A stretch of DNA of 64,000 nt from Serinus canaria. Lineage: Eukaryota; Chordata; Aves; Passeriformes; Fringillidae. Made by a program: the position numbers and the translations under genes. Positions 1 through 12,392 of this stretch are shown here, one piece after another. Position 1 is the first letter of the stretch; every line of letters begins with the position of its first letter. The stretch spans positions 14,945,764 through 15,009,763 of the forward strand of contig NC_066313.1 in assembly GCF_022539315.1 (NCBI RefSeq), given 5' to 3'. The notes under the pieces were generated by a model. That model did not search any database and had not been told where the DNA came from. It worked only from the letters and a program-made list of their open reading frames with translations.

Positions 1-176
1 CTGTGAGAGTGACCAGGCTCTGGCACAGCTTGTCCAGAGAAGCTGTGGCTACCCCATCCCTGGAAGTGCTCAAGGCCAGGTTGGATGGGGTCTGGACCAA
101 CCTTGTCTAGTGAAGGGTGTCCCTTCCCGTGGCAGGGGGGTGGAGTGGGAACCCTTCTGTTATTCTGTGATTCAAT
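1..176 (+). mobile_element. CR1 retrotransposon 3' end fragment
   Basis: Plus-strand CR1 3' untranslated tail, cut by the window edge. It shows the usual order of CR1 landmarks: a 'ctggcacagcttg' block, 'ccccatccctggaagtg', 'aaggccaggttggatgggg', and a terminal degenerate 'tattctgtgattcaatg' in place of the ATTCTATG repeats. It carries no coding capacity. Confidence 0.9.
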
Positions 177-1448
177 GCTCTCATCCTTCTCTGGTCTAAG
201 GTGTGCTCAGGGAATAGGTATATGTACATTTCTGCCTTGAATTGATGCATTATGTATTATATCTTTTGGTAGACATGAGTGGGGAACATGGCTGATGCAC
301 TTTCCTTCTTATTTCCTTTGCAATGTTTCCCTCTCTTTCCACTCCGAGGTGCTCTTTGCAATCAGATCCACCCAGGTCGAGCAAATGTCAGCCAGCAAGA
401 TGACAGCAGATGAAACCATGCATCCTGCCAGTCTAGCCCAAACCTAAACACATCTGCTACGATAAAGCCACTCCAGGCCATTGTGGAGATTTACTTATAA
501 AATGAGAAAGAGGGAGATGAACTCATCCTCTCACTCTTCAGGTTTCCGAAATACATAGCAAGGGGAGAGGTGGGATTTTGGGGTGTGTATCTGTGTGTCT
601 GTGTGTCAGGTGGCATTCTAAAAATTAATTTTTCCCTTTACTATAACAATTAAAAAGCCAGAAGAAAGATTTTGAAAAGAAAAATGAGAAAAGCACACCC
701 CAAAACAACTGAACTCGCTGGTTTCAAGGTGGGTTAACAACGTGAATAGCTCATGCCAGAACATGTGTTATTAGCAATAAAAAAGTTCTTTATTTGTCTG
801 TCTGGGGAATTTCTTTCACACTCACTTTTAAAAAAACTATCTTTATTTGTTTCCCTTCTATCACACACACAGCCAGATCAGTTAAATAAAACAGAGTTTT
901 ATATTCATTCCAGGCAAGCATTCTTGCCAAAATCTGTGCCTCCTTTTTCTCCCCCCACTCATTTTCTTATATACAGACCAGTGATGAAAACACAAAAAGT
1001 CTGAACCCTATGAGGTGACAGATGACCAAGATGTAGAGGCAAATAATCCAAATGGTGCTGTGAAGGAATGGCTTTTACTGGCAAAAGGGAACATATTTCT
1101 GCAAAGGTTAGAGGAATTTTTCTGTTTCTGTTGGATTTTTCCAAGGCTGGAAATTTTAATTTCATGAGGAGACCAAGATCCTGCATTTTAGATGTTCCAG
1201 ACAATTCTTTCCCTTGATTTGTTGCTTTGTTTGTTTAGGTTTTTATCAACAGTGAGGATTTGTGCTTCAGCTTATTTTATGTGCAGAAATCTCATTTGTG
1301 TGAATGTGATTGCCAGACGTGTGATGGGCACTGACACCACTCAGAGCAGACTGAGGAGAATGTTGGCTGCCAATTGTACCCAGAGCTTTGCTTCCAAGGA
1401 GGACTTTGCAGTCCTGCTGGTGTTAAGCTGTCTCACAAACCTAGGTTT
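177..1448. other. Non-coding stretch, no gene recognised
   Basis: Unique-looking A/T-rich DNA. It holds a short TG-rich patch (about 580-612) and short open frames without recognisable domains or splice context. I see no exon, RNA gene or further repeat here. Confidence 0.5.
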
Positions 1449-2449
1449 TCCCAATATCCAACCTAGACCTCCTCTGGCACAACTTGAGGCTATTTCCTTT
1501 TGATTTGTCACTTGTTAACTGGGAGAAGAGACCAGCCCTCGCCTGGCTCCACCTTCCTGTCTGGGAGTTGTAGACAGAGAGAATGTACTGCCTGAGCCTC
1601 CTTTTCTCCAGGCTGAGGAAAGCTCCCCAGCTCCCTCACCTCTCATCACCAGTGCCAGCAAGGGGGTGCAATCATTCCAATAACTTCTCTCATCCTGCTG
1701 GGCACACCAGTGTGACACAGGTGAGGATACTGTTGGCCTTCTTTCCCCCATGGCACACCTGAGCTCATGTTCAGCTGCTGTGGATCAGTGCCCCCAGATC
1801 CTTTCCCACCCTGCAGCTTTCCAGCCGTTCTGCACCAGCCTGGAGAGCTGTGTGGGGTTGTGCCTCAGGGTCAGGACCTGGCACTTGGCCTTGTTGAACC
1901 TCATGGCACTGGCCTGCACAGATCCTCCTGCACAGCCTTCCTGCCCTCCAGCACATCAACTTGGTGTTGTCTGTGAACTTCCTGAGGGTGCGCTCAATCC
2001 CTTTGTCTAAACCATCAATAAATGCCTTACACACGACAGGCCTCAGTTCTGAGCCCCAGGGAATCCCACAAGGGACTGGCTGCTCACTGGATTTAGTCCC
2101 ATTCCCCACCACTCTCTGGGCCCAACATCCAGCCAGCTTTTACCCAGCAATCAGCACACCTGTCCGGCCCATGAGCAGACAATTCCTCCAGGAGAATGCT
2201 GTAGGAGATAATGCTTTACTAGAGTCTCTGTAGGCAGCTCCCACAGCCTTTCCCTCATCCACCAAGCAGGTCTCTTTGCCATGACAGCCAACAGGTTGGT
2301 CAGGCAGACCTGCCTTTCACAAACCCATGCTGGCTGGACCTGGTTCCCTGCTTGTTCTGCCTGTGCCAGGTGATGGCACGCAGGATGACTTGCTCAGTCA
2401 CCTTCCCTGGCACCAAAGTCAGGCTGACAGTCCTGCAAGTTCCCTGGAG
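1449..2449 (-). mobile_element. CR1 fragment with reverse-transcriptase remnant (minus strand)
   Basis: Minus-strand CR1 that lacks its extreme 3' end and is 5'-truncated. The left part matches the 3'-proximal region seen in other copies here (for example 'ccaatatccaacctagacctcctctgg'). Reading the minus strand from about 2112 to 1771 gives the CR1 polymerase signature around 'GIPWGSELRPVV' and 'GLDKGIERTLRKF'. The catalytic aspartate-pair box is degraded (FTDNT), and stops and frameshifts break the frame. It is more divergent than the neighbouring copy at 2914-5840, which suggests another CR1 subfamily. It is a dead relic. Confidence 0.85.
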
Positions 2450-2913
2450 AGAGACAGGCTAGATGTTTTCATGTGTATTTGTGTATGTATATATCTGTAC
2501 TGTGTATATGTGCACATGCTGGATGTGGGAGCGTGAAATTGCAACAATCTCACTCCTATCAGTTTACCAGATTCAGCAGCTCTTACCCTCACCTGATATT
2601 GCAATGCTATGGCTAAACCAACCCTTTAAACAGGTGACTTGCGAGAGCAAAGTACCATGTTGGATGTTATCTGCTAAATATTCTTGCTCTTGTGTAAATG
2701 AAAGTTAGGCACCAATCAAAGAAAAGGCGCCTAAACCTGTGCCTCCCACCCCAGATATGATATTGTGCTTTATAACATCTGTGGAGCTGGCACTGAGTCA
2801 CTGGAAGACATTGTGTTCCACAGGCTTCAGATCAGTCCAGGACTGCAAAACATCCTCATGGATGTCCTGAGAGGGGCTTCTGGCCTGTGCAGCGTAGAAG
2901 CAGTACAGATAGT
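2450..2913. other. Spacer between two CR1 copies with a TG/TA-rich patch
   Basis: About 460 bases without a recognisable gene. A TG/TA-rich imperfect simple repeat lies at about 2466-2520. The rest is unremarkable. Confidence 0.5.
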
Positions 2914-4560
2914 TTCACAGGATCACAGATTTAACGAGGTTGGAAAAGACCTCTGAGATCATCAAGTCCAACCTGTGACCTAACACCACCTCATCAACTA
3001 AACCATGGCACTAAATGCCACATGCAGTCTTTTTTTAAACACCTCCAGGGATGGTGACTCTCCCACCTCCCTGAGCAGCTGATTCCATTGCCTAATCAGT
3101 CTTTCTGTGATTTTTTTTTTTCCTAGTGTCCTAAACCTCCCCATTGTGCAGCTTGAGACAGTGTCCTCTTGTCCTGTCACTAGTTGCCTGTGAGAAGAGA
3201 CCAACCTCCACATGTCTACAATCTCCTTTCAGGGAGTTGTAGAGAGTGATAAGGTCCTTCCTGAGCCTCCTTTCCTTCAGTCTGAGCCCCTCAGGTCCCT
3301 CAGTCACTCCTCATAGTGCTTGTGTTCTAGATTCCTCACCTGCTTTGTTGCCCTTCTCTGGATGCAGTTGAGCATCTCAGTGTCCTTCCTAAATTGAGGG
3401 TCCAGAAGAGGATGCAGTACTCAAGGTGGGGTCTGACCAGTGCTGAGTACAGGGAAAGAATCCCCTTGGCCTGCTGGGCAGGCTGAAACAGGTCAGGATG
3501 CCACTGACCTTCTTGGCTACCTGGGCACACTGCTGGCTCATGTTCAGTTTGCCATCAGTCAGCACCCCCAGGTCCCTCTCTGCCTGACCACTGTCCAGAG
3601 ATTCTGTCTGCAGCCTGTGGTGCTGCAGGGGGTTGATGCTGGACTCAGCACTTGGTCTTGTTAGAGCTCATACTGTTGGATTCAGCCAATCTATCCAGTC
3701 TGTTATGGAGTAGTCCTCTGCAGAGTTCTCCTACACTCCATCAGATCCACACTCATTCCTATCTTGGTGTCAGCTGCAAATTTGCTAATAATGGTGGACT
3801 CAATCCCCTCACCCAGCTCATCAATAAAGATATTAAACAGGACTGGCCCCACACCTGAGGACACCACTGGTGACTGGCCCCAGCTGGATGCAGCACCGTT
3901 CACCACCACTCTGGGCCGGCCATCCAGCCAGTTCCTAACCCAGCACAGAGTGCCCTGTCCAAGCCCTGGGCTGCCAGCTTTTCCAGGAGTGGGCTGTGGG
4001 AGACAGTGTCAAAGGCCTTGCTGAAACCCAGGTACACAACATCCACAGCCTGTCCTGCATCCACCAGGTGGGTCACTTGGTCATAAAAGGAGATCAGGTT
4101 GGTCAAACACGACCTACCCCTCCTGAACCCATGCTGGCTGGGTCTGAACCCCCAGCCATCCTGCAGGGGCTGTGTGATGGCATTCAGGATGATCTGTCCC
4201 ACAACCTTGCTGGGCACTGAGATCAGGCTGACAGGTCTGTAGTTGCCTGGATCCTCCTTCCAGCCCTTCTTGTGGATAGGCATCCAGCTTCCAGTCATCC
4301 CCAGTGAGCCAGGACTGATGATAAGTGATGGAGAGGGGCTTAATGAGCTAATCTGCAAGCCCCCTCATCATCCTATGATGGATCCCACCTGGTCCCATAG
4401 ACTTGTGAGCATCTAAGTGGCTTGCCTGGTCTCTGACTGCTTCCTCCTGGATAACAGGGGGGCTGTTCTGCTCCCTGTACCCATCTACCTGCTCAGGAGG
4501 CTAGTTGTCCTGAGGATAACCTGTCCTAATGTTGAAAGCTGAGGCAAAGAAGGTGTTAGG
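2914..4560 (-). mobile_element. CR1 element, 3' part (minus strand), interrupted at 4560
   Basis: Minus-strand CR1 from its 3' end (2914, 'tcacaggatcacag') through the reverse-transcriptase region. The minus frame at 4358-3900 carries the polymerase fingers and palm: 'NYRPVSLISVPSKVVGQ', then 'QHGFRRGRSCLTNL', then '[17 protein letters not shown]'. The catalytic aspartate expected after 'VVYL' is replaced by Gly. Further along (3909-3703) '[14 protein letters not shown]' is followed by FAADT, so the catalytic pair has lost one aspartate. A frameshift separates these two frames. The element continues after the LTR at 5232; without the LTR it is one continuous CR1 of roughly 2.3 kb. It is not active. 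Confidence 0.93.
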
Positions 4561-5231
4561 TGTCAGAACTCAGGACATCCCTCTGGGAGTCCGGAATTTC
4601 CTGGGACCCTTGCCAGGGGGCTCAGAGACCCTGGCACACAGCCCAGAACACGAGTGGGTTCGAGTACGAACCACGGAACAACTTAACACCTTTACATGAA
4701 GAGATAAAAGCCATGGCAGTTTAGATAATATAAAAATAAAGTACTCACAGGGTGTAAATGTAGGTTTTAGGATTTTTGGTATAGGGGTTTCTGGTGACAA
4801 GATGGAGGGATTTGGGTGTGTCTAGCCTTTCTTCTTCTCTATCTCCATCTTCACTGGTGATGTTGGTACTTTTAGATTGGTCTAAAGTAGAAAAACACTG
4901 TCTAATATAGATGATAGGTATTGGAGAATGATTGTAAATATTGTACACGTAGTTTGTAGTATATAAAGATAACACCGCCCTGGGGGTGGGGGAGTGCCTC
5001 TGACTGTCCTGCCGAACGGATCTCGATCTCGGCTGGACAGGGAGAAAGAATTTTATAGATAAAATGCAATAAACAACCTTGAGACCGAAAAAATGAAGAC
5101 CCTGACTCCTTCTTCAAGCACTGGGCTGGGAAAAGAGACTTTCGAACTTTTCTCAGGGTCACTCTGACCAGCTAGAGAGAGAGACCCCGGCAACTGGCGT
5201 TCCCTGGGTGGGCTCGAAGAAAGATGCGGCA
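4561..5231 (+). mobile_element. Solo LTR of ERVK-type endogenous retrovirus
   Basis: A 671-bp LTR beginning TGTCAG and ending GCGGCA. It is inserted in the minus-strand CR1 and flanked by an exact 6-bp target duplication GTTAGG (4555-4560 and 5232-5237). A 6-bp duplication is typical of the ERVK/alpha-beta-like class. A TATA box (TATATAAAG, 4960-4968) followed by AATAAA (5068-5073) sets the plus orientation, with U3 to the left. CR1 sequence resumes directly after the second duplication ('gttaggtacctctgcc'), so there is no internal retroviral DNA. It is a solo LTR formed by LTR-LTR recombination. Confidence 0.92.
4960..4968 (+). promoter_or_regulatory. TATA box of the ERVK-type LTR
   Basis: TATATAAAG sits 100 bases upstream of the LTR polyadenylation signal (AATAAA, 5068-5073), the order expected for U3-R. 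Promoter activity today is unknown. Confidence 0.6.
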
Positions 5232-5840
5232 GTTAGGTACCTCTGCCTTTTCCTCCTCATTAGTTACTATATTCCCCCTGCATCCAATAAAGAATGGAGG
5301 TTGTTCTTGCCCCTCCTTTTTGCCATTTATGTATTTAGAAAAATGCTTTTATTACCTTTCATGGAAGTGGCCAGATTAAGTTTTAATTGGGCTTTTGCTT
5401 CTCTGTTTTTTCCCACATGATCTAGCAACATCCTTAAACAATTCCTGAGTTATCTGCTCCTCTTTCCAAAGATACACCCTCTTTTTTTCCCTTCATTCCT
5501 TCAAAATCCCCATGCCCATCCAGGTTGGTTGTCTTCCCTGCTAAGCTCATCTCTCAGCACACAAAGACAATCTGCTCCTGCTTCTTCAAGATTTCTTTAT
5601 TAAAATGTGTCCATCCTTCCTGGACCCCTTTATTTTTAAGGGGCGTTTCCCAAGATACTCTCTGAGTCAGTCTCCTGAATAGCCCAAAGTCTGCCCTCCA
5701 GAAGTCCAGAGTGGAAGTTTTGTTGATGCCCCTCCTTGCTTCATTGACTATTGAGGACTCTGTTATTCCATGGTCACTGGAATGCTAGCTCCTGCCATAG
5801 CACAGGGGGCTGACATCTCCCAAGCAGAAAGTCAGTTCAT
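5232..5840 (-). mobile_element. CR1 element, 5'-ward continuation (minus strand)
   Basis: Continuation of the CR1 split at 4560. It begins at the second copy of the 6-bp target duplication and runs through the region upstream of the polymerase fingers; landmarks include 'catccaataaagaatggagg', 'ggccagattaagtttta' and 'aaagtctgccctccagaagtcc'. Similarity fades around 5790-5850, so the right boundary is approximate. The frame is broken throughout. Confidence 0.85.
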
Positions 5841-8158
5841 GTTGCAGCAAACTCAGCTTTAAAAAAGTGGACAGGACATGCTGAAGCTTAAATTATCAGT
5901 TGCCAAATACTGGGTCTGAAGGAATGACCAACGTGCCAAAACTGATGGCTTGTGGCCTATTTCTAGTCTCCTTTTGAGACTTTAGTCACAAAAGAAAATT
6001 ACACTTTGATGACAGGAAGTATAAAAAGAGACTGGAAGTTGAATGATTTACATCAAAACTCAGGAGAGAGCAAGAGGGGGATTGCTGATTGCAAGCAAGG
6101 GTTTGGAGGAGAAGCATTTGTGCATGGTGCCACTTGGGTAACACCCAAGCTCTGTCCCAGAGCTGTAGATAAGAGCAAAAGGAAAGATCTGAAGGCAGAC
6201 CATCTCAGACAAAGAAGAATCACAACACTGCTGTGTTTGCAAGGCATGGGAGGAATGAAATATTGGAAGAGGCAATACTAAACTTCTTGACCTCTGCTCC
6301 ACTGACTCAGAGGGAATGTAAAATGCCCAGAGGTATTGTGATTGTGATCTTAGAACGCACGGAGACTTTTACTGCAGAAAAGTGGAAAAAGTTGGAGGAG
6401 CTTGCAGTTTAAAGTTTAAGTTTCATCTTTGCTAAGCCCCAGTAGGATTAAAGGGCAGCACAGGCCAGTGTGAGGCATGAAAGGAAGGTGAAGATTAGCA
6501 TAGGAAGAATAATTTGGAGGTCTTTGAAAAGAATCGGAAGCAAATTAAAAGGATAATTCAATAAACAAATGAAGAGATTCACTAGAGAAAGTGCAGAAAC
6601 ACATGAAGAAGAAGAAGAAGAAGATAATACAGTGCTACACAGACCACTAAGGAAAACACATTGAGAATATTTTAAGATGAGTGAAGGGAGATGAATAGTA
6701 CCTCTCAATGTGGAGGGAACCTGAGCTGGCTTCGGGGATCTCTTTGCAAATGTCTGAAATTGCAAAGGAAAGACTGAGGAATGATACTCCTAGAGAGTCA
6801 CGTGCTGGGTCATACCCCAGAAAGTTTGTTTTTCAGGATCTTAAATTTGGAAAGCCCCCTGTACAGGCTTTTGTACAGGCAGTTAGATATCAGCAGGTGA
6901 TTCTTGGTGATGCACCAAAACCTCTGGCTTGCTCTCAGCCTGTGAGGTCTGGACCCTAATTCCTGAAGAAGTTAATTAAGAAGCTGTGGCACTCCAGTGC
7001 TTCTCTCCACAAAACCCTTCCTGGCCAACAGGACACCCCTTTATTTATTTATGCCTACACAATTCCTCAAACGTGACCTCATCTCAAAGCTTATTTGTCA
7101 GGAAAGGACTGTCTAGGCCACAGTGAGGCACTTCTGGACTTGTGATCCCAGATATATTTGGCTCAGGACAGATTTTGATTGTCTGAAGAACTCCTGTGGT
7201 TTCAACAGAAGTAGAATAAGCCCTTGTGGTACTTTCTTTCAGATTTGTCATTTGTCAAGAAAATTAGAAAATAAGGAGAAAGAGGAATAAAAAACTGAAA
7301 GAGAGGAGAAATGATTTCCTTTTTAAAAAATATTATTCAGGTATTCACTGTTATGGGATGTGACTCAAAGGGGAAAAGAAAGGCTGCTTATCTCTGGTTC
7401 AGCTTTGCTCCTTTCCATCTGAGAAATGGGAAAGCTGCTGGAGAGCAAGAATGGAGAAATGACTTGTTTAAGCTTTGCATATTTTTCTTTCTTGAATATT
7501 AAGTTTTTAGGATCATCGCTGGAATTAGTGTTAGGCAGCTGAGCAGATCTGTGATTTAAATCTCTTACTACAAAGCAATTTCTTCATAATTTAGTTTTGG
7601 TTTTTTTTTTCAGGCTAACAGGAATTTCTCCAAGCCTCAGGAGTGGGACTTCTCCCAGCAGATTTCATTCACATAGTAGGCAAACCCACAGCAAATAAAA
7701 ATAATCCCAATTCAGATGCATTGTTCAAAAAGGACCTGGACAATTCAGGTGGTGTGGACTTCTAGAGATTGTTGGATTTAGTGGAGAATTTATGCTTGTG
7801 ATACTGGAAAAGTAAGAGAAAAATCTTACAAGAAACTTAAATATGCATTCTGTTTAGCCATCCAGTGACAAATGAACTTGATTACTGTATAAAGGAAGTT
7901 GTAGAAGAGAATGCAAATTAACAGGAGGTCTCATGCAATGGAGAAAGAGCAAACCTAATGTAAGCAGGTGTCTCATAAAGAAGGCACAACAAATTCAGGT
8001 TATAAAATCATGGAAATGTGAAAGTGTGTACAATTAGTGCTGGGAACACAAACAAAAGGAAGTGGAAGATACCTCTTGAGTCTTTGAAAATGGGCAGGTT
8101 TCTTTATTCAGGAAGAGCTGCAGTCAAACACAGGTTACTCAATTTAATATACAGGTAA
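5841..8158. other. Non-coding stretch, no gene recognised
   Basis: Unique-looking DNA with one (GAA)n microsatellite (6605-6624). Open frames such as those at 6006-6281 and 6708-6959 have no known domain and no convincing splice context. Confidence 0.5.
6605..6624 (+). repeat. (GAA)n microsatellite
   Basis: About 6.7 perfect GAA units in an A/G-rich surround. Confidence 0.9.
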
Positions 8159-8163
8159 CTGGG

Positions 8164-8637
8164 TGTCCTGGGTTGGCTGTGTGATGCATGTATCCCCAGT
8201 GGTCTCTTCTGTTTATGCTGGATAATAAGTTTTGCACCTCTAAGACTTGTCCCGAGAGTGAAGTGGGGAGAGAAGAAGTGCAGAGTTTGTTATCAGAAGC
8301 TGCACTTGCTCCCCCACATCCTGCTCCTGGACTGTGCTGTCTGCAGCACAGACAGACAGCAGGACAGAGCTCTCCTTTGCTTTTAGTTATGTTTAGCTAG
8401 CTAAGGCAGAGAGGTTCCCTGGACTGTGGTTTTTTCTTCTTCTTGGACCTGTTTAAACCTGCTCTGGATTGAACACCAGCAGAGCACCAGCAGCTCACAC
8501 CTGTGGCCACCAGGCCAGACCTTATTAGCACCAGAGGGACTGATAAGAGACTGAGTGAGCTGAGCTACAGCCCACGGAGGGACTTTCTGAGTCTGTCATC
8601 TCTTTTGGAGCAGCAAGAGGTTTTATTGTTTAATATT

Positions 8638-8674
<37 letters not shown>

Positions 8675-8830
8675 TGTTGGCAAATGCTTTGCCTGTTAAA
8701 TAAACAGTTTTTTCCCACTTTTCTCCAAGGAAATATTTTCCCAAACCATTTGGGGGAGGGGCTGCTTGAATCTGCTGTCTAGAGAAACCCCTTTAGAGGT
8801 TCTTTCCCAAATTTGCCCTAAACCAGGACA
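8164..8830 (+). mobile_element. Solo LTR of ERVL-type endogenous retrovirus
   Basis: A 667-bp LTR with perfect 8-bp terminal inverted repeats, TGTCCTGG (8164-8171) and CCAGGACA (8823-8830). It is flanked by the exact 5-bp target duplication CTGGG (8159-8163 and 8831-8835). Five-base duplications fit the ERVL class. AATAAA at 8699-8704 gives the plus orientation. A pure run of 32 T (8642-8673) precedes the polyadenylation signal. Internal retroviral sequence is absent on both sides. Confidence 0.92.
8642..8673 (+). repeat. 32-nt poly(T) tract inside the LTR
   Basis: Uninterrupted T32 in the 3' third of the ERVL-type LTR. It is probably length-variable between individuals. Confidence 0.9.
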
Positions 8831-8835
8831 CTGGG

Positions 8836-11800
8836 TAACATTAAATAGTCTGCAATATACAGGTCAAATGAGCTAATAATCACTCCTGGAGTTACACCAT
8901 GATGTAAAACTCTTTATTAATCTGAAACTGCTCTGTCTTCAGCCTTTTTGGCATGATTCAGGTTTCGGATATTAGTGCAAAACATGTGGATTTCATTACA
9001 ATTGCTGAAAGAACCAGAGATAGAGGCTTCAAACTACATCATGCAACAGAAAGATTTTTTTTCTCCCTCCAAATCTACAAAACACAGTACTCAGTCTGGG
9101 AAATTATTTTACCTGTTTTCAGCAATTATTTTATGTGTGAATGTAATGATGTTCTGCAGGGTTTTTGAAGCACAGGATAAACAAGGGGAGAGATGTCCTG
9201 AAATTCAATCCTGCATTTAAGGAGAAAGCATGCATTGGTTTCTGGGGAAAGGAGCATTAAATGAGAAGCAAGGAGTGATTTACAAGATTTTCTGTCAATA
9301 AAAGTATCGTCTGGAGTGTCATCAATGAAATTTATTGTGGGAATCACTCATCACTCAAACAGAAATGGATCTTCAAGCAGTCAAAACGGCAGAGGTGCAA
9401 AATAACAGTCTGTACTTGGTAGATGTTCTGTAGAAACCAGAAGACAAAGGAAAAGCAAGATGTGTCTTGTCCCAGAAACACCTCCTGAATCTTGTGTTAA
9501 TTTCATAACTTCATAGGGTGGGATAATGATATTTTGAATAGCTGTGCTGTATAGTAGTGGCAGGTGATGACACATGCACCTTGAACTACAGGAGGAAGAA
9601 GTGGAAGGAAAATACATGCTGCCCTTGGATACAAAACACAGTATTTTGATTCAAATCTCAGAAAGCTGTAAGATGTTGGGTCCTTAATGTACAGGAATTA
9701 TACAGCAGTTATTTCTTGGTGTAAAGATAATATATTATTTTTAAAGATGGTGTAGATTAGGAGTGGAGAAAGGAGAGGCATCTTTGCAAATGTTTAGAAG
9801 AGGAATCTTTTGCAAATGTGGAGATCTTCAGTGCTTTGGAGTTCGGTGCACTGCTTCCCATTACTGCAGAGACACAGATGAAATAACAATATTTGGCTGT
9901 GTGTGATGTTTTGTTTTACAGAAACAGAGGCAAAGGGCTGCAAACTGAATTATTCCTGCTTTGGTTGAAGGAGAGGGAAGAAAATGGGGGACATGATTCT
10001 AAGATGGGTTATTCAAGACCTTATGAAAACAAGGTTGCCAGAAAGTCTTCTGATGTAAATTTGCAGAATCATCTTCAGGTTTTGGAAATCTGAGAATTGC
10101 AGTGTAAAATTCAGTCCCCACCTCCATCTATTGTCATGATGTTGCTTTAATATCTTAATGAACACTTTCAGGACACCAGATGCGGATGGATTGAGGAAGA
10201 CTTAGAAACTCCCATCATTTTCCTCAAATTCCAGCCAGCTGGCCCCTTCCTTTGAAGGGAATGGAAACACTTTTATTCTGTCAGGCTAGCAGCAAGAAAG
10301 CAACGTAGCAAAAGAGAATAGCTCCATCTATCCTTTGGCAGAATCAGTAATTTAAGCCACTTCCAAAGCTAATTTGGTATGGCCTTTTCCACTTAGAGTT
10401 TTCCATTCAGGGAGACTTCAACCTCAACCATTTCAAATAAAGCATTACAGATCTATTTGAAAGGGTTTTGTAGATATTTTTTTAGTTAAAGTTTCACAGA
10501 ATATCCAGGGCATCTGAGGCACTCATTACTGGCCATTAAAACTATTGAGCACCCCTAACCCCAAGTGAAGGCAAGAGGAACACACTGTTCAGAACTTTGG
10601 AAAAGCCCACTTTTAAAGTAATTTTCTTGTGTTGGAGCTATGAATACACACACACACAAACACACATCCCTATCCTTAGGCCCTGCAAGGTAGTCTTTCC
10701 CCTGCTGGGAAAGTGCTGTAGGTGTTGAACAGTTTTGGCAGAACCTGGGTTCATTTAGCTGGGTCAGCAGATAGCTGGCTCTCAACCAGAAAAGACAAAG
10801 TGGATGTAAATGGCAATTTCTGTAGCCAAGGCAATTTTCAGATGAGGTGAAGAAAAAGAAGTGAATACCAGAGTGAGGTATAGCGTTGGCTGAAATGTAG
10901 TATAAGGTCACATAACTTACATTTAAACTTAAAACTCACCTTCCTTGGCCAGTGATTCCTCATGATCTTTTCAAGCCACCCCTCTCATGCCGGAAGCTTT
11001 TAAAGGGGTTTGTTAACACATAGAACTTTCTGTTTCTCATTCATCCTAAAAAGCCAGCCATTGTTCCAATGAAACCTCTTAACTAATTAGTGTTAAGCTC
11101 TGTGAGTGAAAGTTGACCAGGGACTGGGGATCAGTCTCACCACTTTGTGGTGTTCACAGTGGTTTCGGTTTTGTGCCATCTGCTCTCCTTGCTTAAGATC
11201 TTGCATTTTGACATATTGCTTCGATACAACACATTTCATGACACCTTTTCTGGAGGGCCAAAGGCCACACTACTTCCATCTATCCTGCATGCAATTTTCA
11301 TTCTCTTGTCTTCAATGCATTATAGAGACCAATCTTCCTTCCTTCCTTCTCTTTTTTTCTCTCTTCGCTCACCTGCCTGCCTGCACCCATCACCTCCCCA
11401 TAACTGCCCCCTCCCCCAAAGTATTGTGGGTTATTACCTCAATCCTTTTCAGCTGAGAAAGGTTTGAGGCAATGACCTGAAACTTCCTGGAAAAGATCCC
11501 CAAAAGCCCCAGATGAAAACCACATGCAACACATTAGGGACTCTCATGGCATAAAGAAACATTAGTTCAAGTAACGAGAGTGTACAGTGATCAGCTTCTT
11601 ATATACCAGCTGGTAAGAGGCATGTATGATCAGCCATGAATATGAACCAGGTGTGGGAATTAGCTGATTGGCTAGGTTGTGGCAAAAAAAGTGAAAAAAA
11701 ATACTGTCTTTTAGGAAACAGCTTCCTTAATCACCATTCTTAAAGCTGCATTGGGGATCTGACTCTTTGCGGTAGCAAAAACCTGGAAGAAATCCACAGA

Positions 11801-12359
11801 ATCTGCGTGATGCCAAATGCCATTGGGTTATGAACCCATGGAGCCCCACTAATGCTTGCTTGATGCTGTAGTCTCGAGGTGAAAAAGCCAGAGAACTTTT
11901 TATTGTAACTACAAGGAGAAAAGAGTTCTCCTTTTCTCTATGCCCAGTTAAAATAGTGTCCTTTTTCAGCAGGAACAAGAAAATGCATCACCTCCCCCTC
12001 CACCCCTCAGCAATCCTATAGTTCTACAGACACAAGCAAGCAAGAGGGGATCATGATGAAACAGTCATTTTGGCCCACCTCCAGGAATATATTTCAGCTT
12101 TTGTTTTCCACTGCAGTTGAATGCACTTATGGAAGTGAAGGTGAGTTTATATTGAGTGGCTCTGGGCCTTTTGTGTTGCAGAGCCATCTCATCATCTCAG
12201 TGTAAGTTTCACTATGCAGTAACATGGGAACATGACTTGTGCTTTTTCAGAGTATTGTTTTATTAAATCCAGATGATGCAATTCAGCCCAGAGCCCAGTG
12301 CTATCCATTCTTCTTACAAACCAAGGACAATATCCTGCCACGGAAAGGTGCAAAGTATC
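8836..12359. other. Non-coding stretch, no gene recognised
   Basis: About 3.5 kb of unique-looking DNA. It contains an (AC)n patch at 10646-10666 and a pyrimidine-rich patch around 11325-11415. Short open frames lack recognisable domains. Confidence 0.5.
10646..10666 (+). repeat. (AC)n microsatellite, imperfect
   Basis: ACACACACACACAC with one AAA interruption, then ACACAC. Confidence 0.85.
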
Positions 12360-12392
12360 AAAAGTACTGAGCATTTTAACAGGCTGCCCAGG
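12360..12392 (+). mobile_element. CR1 fragment, left flank of the compound LTR insertion
   Basis: Degenerate plus-strand CR1 ending 'aacaggctgcccagg'. It continues across the insertion at 14460 ('ccagggcagtgttggaatccc'). The bases CCAGG (12388-12392) are the left copy of the target duplication. Confidence 0.7.
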
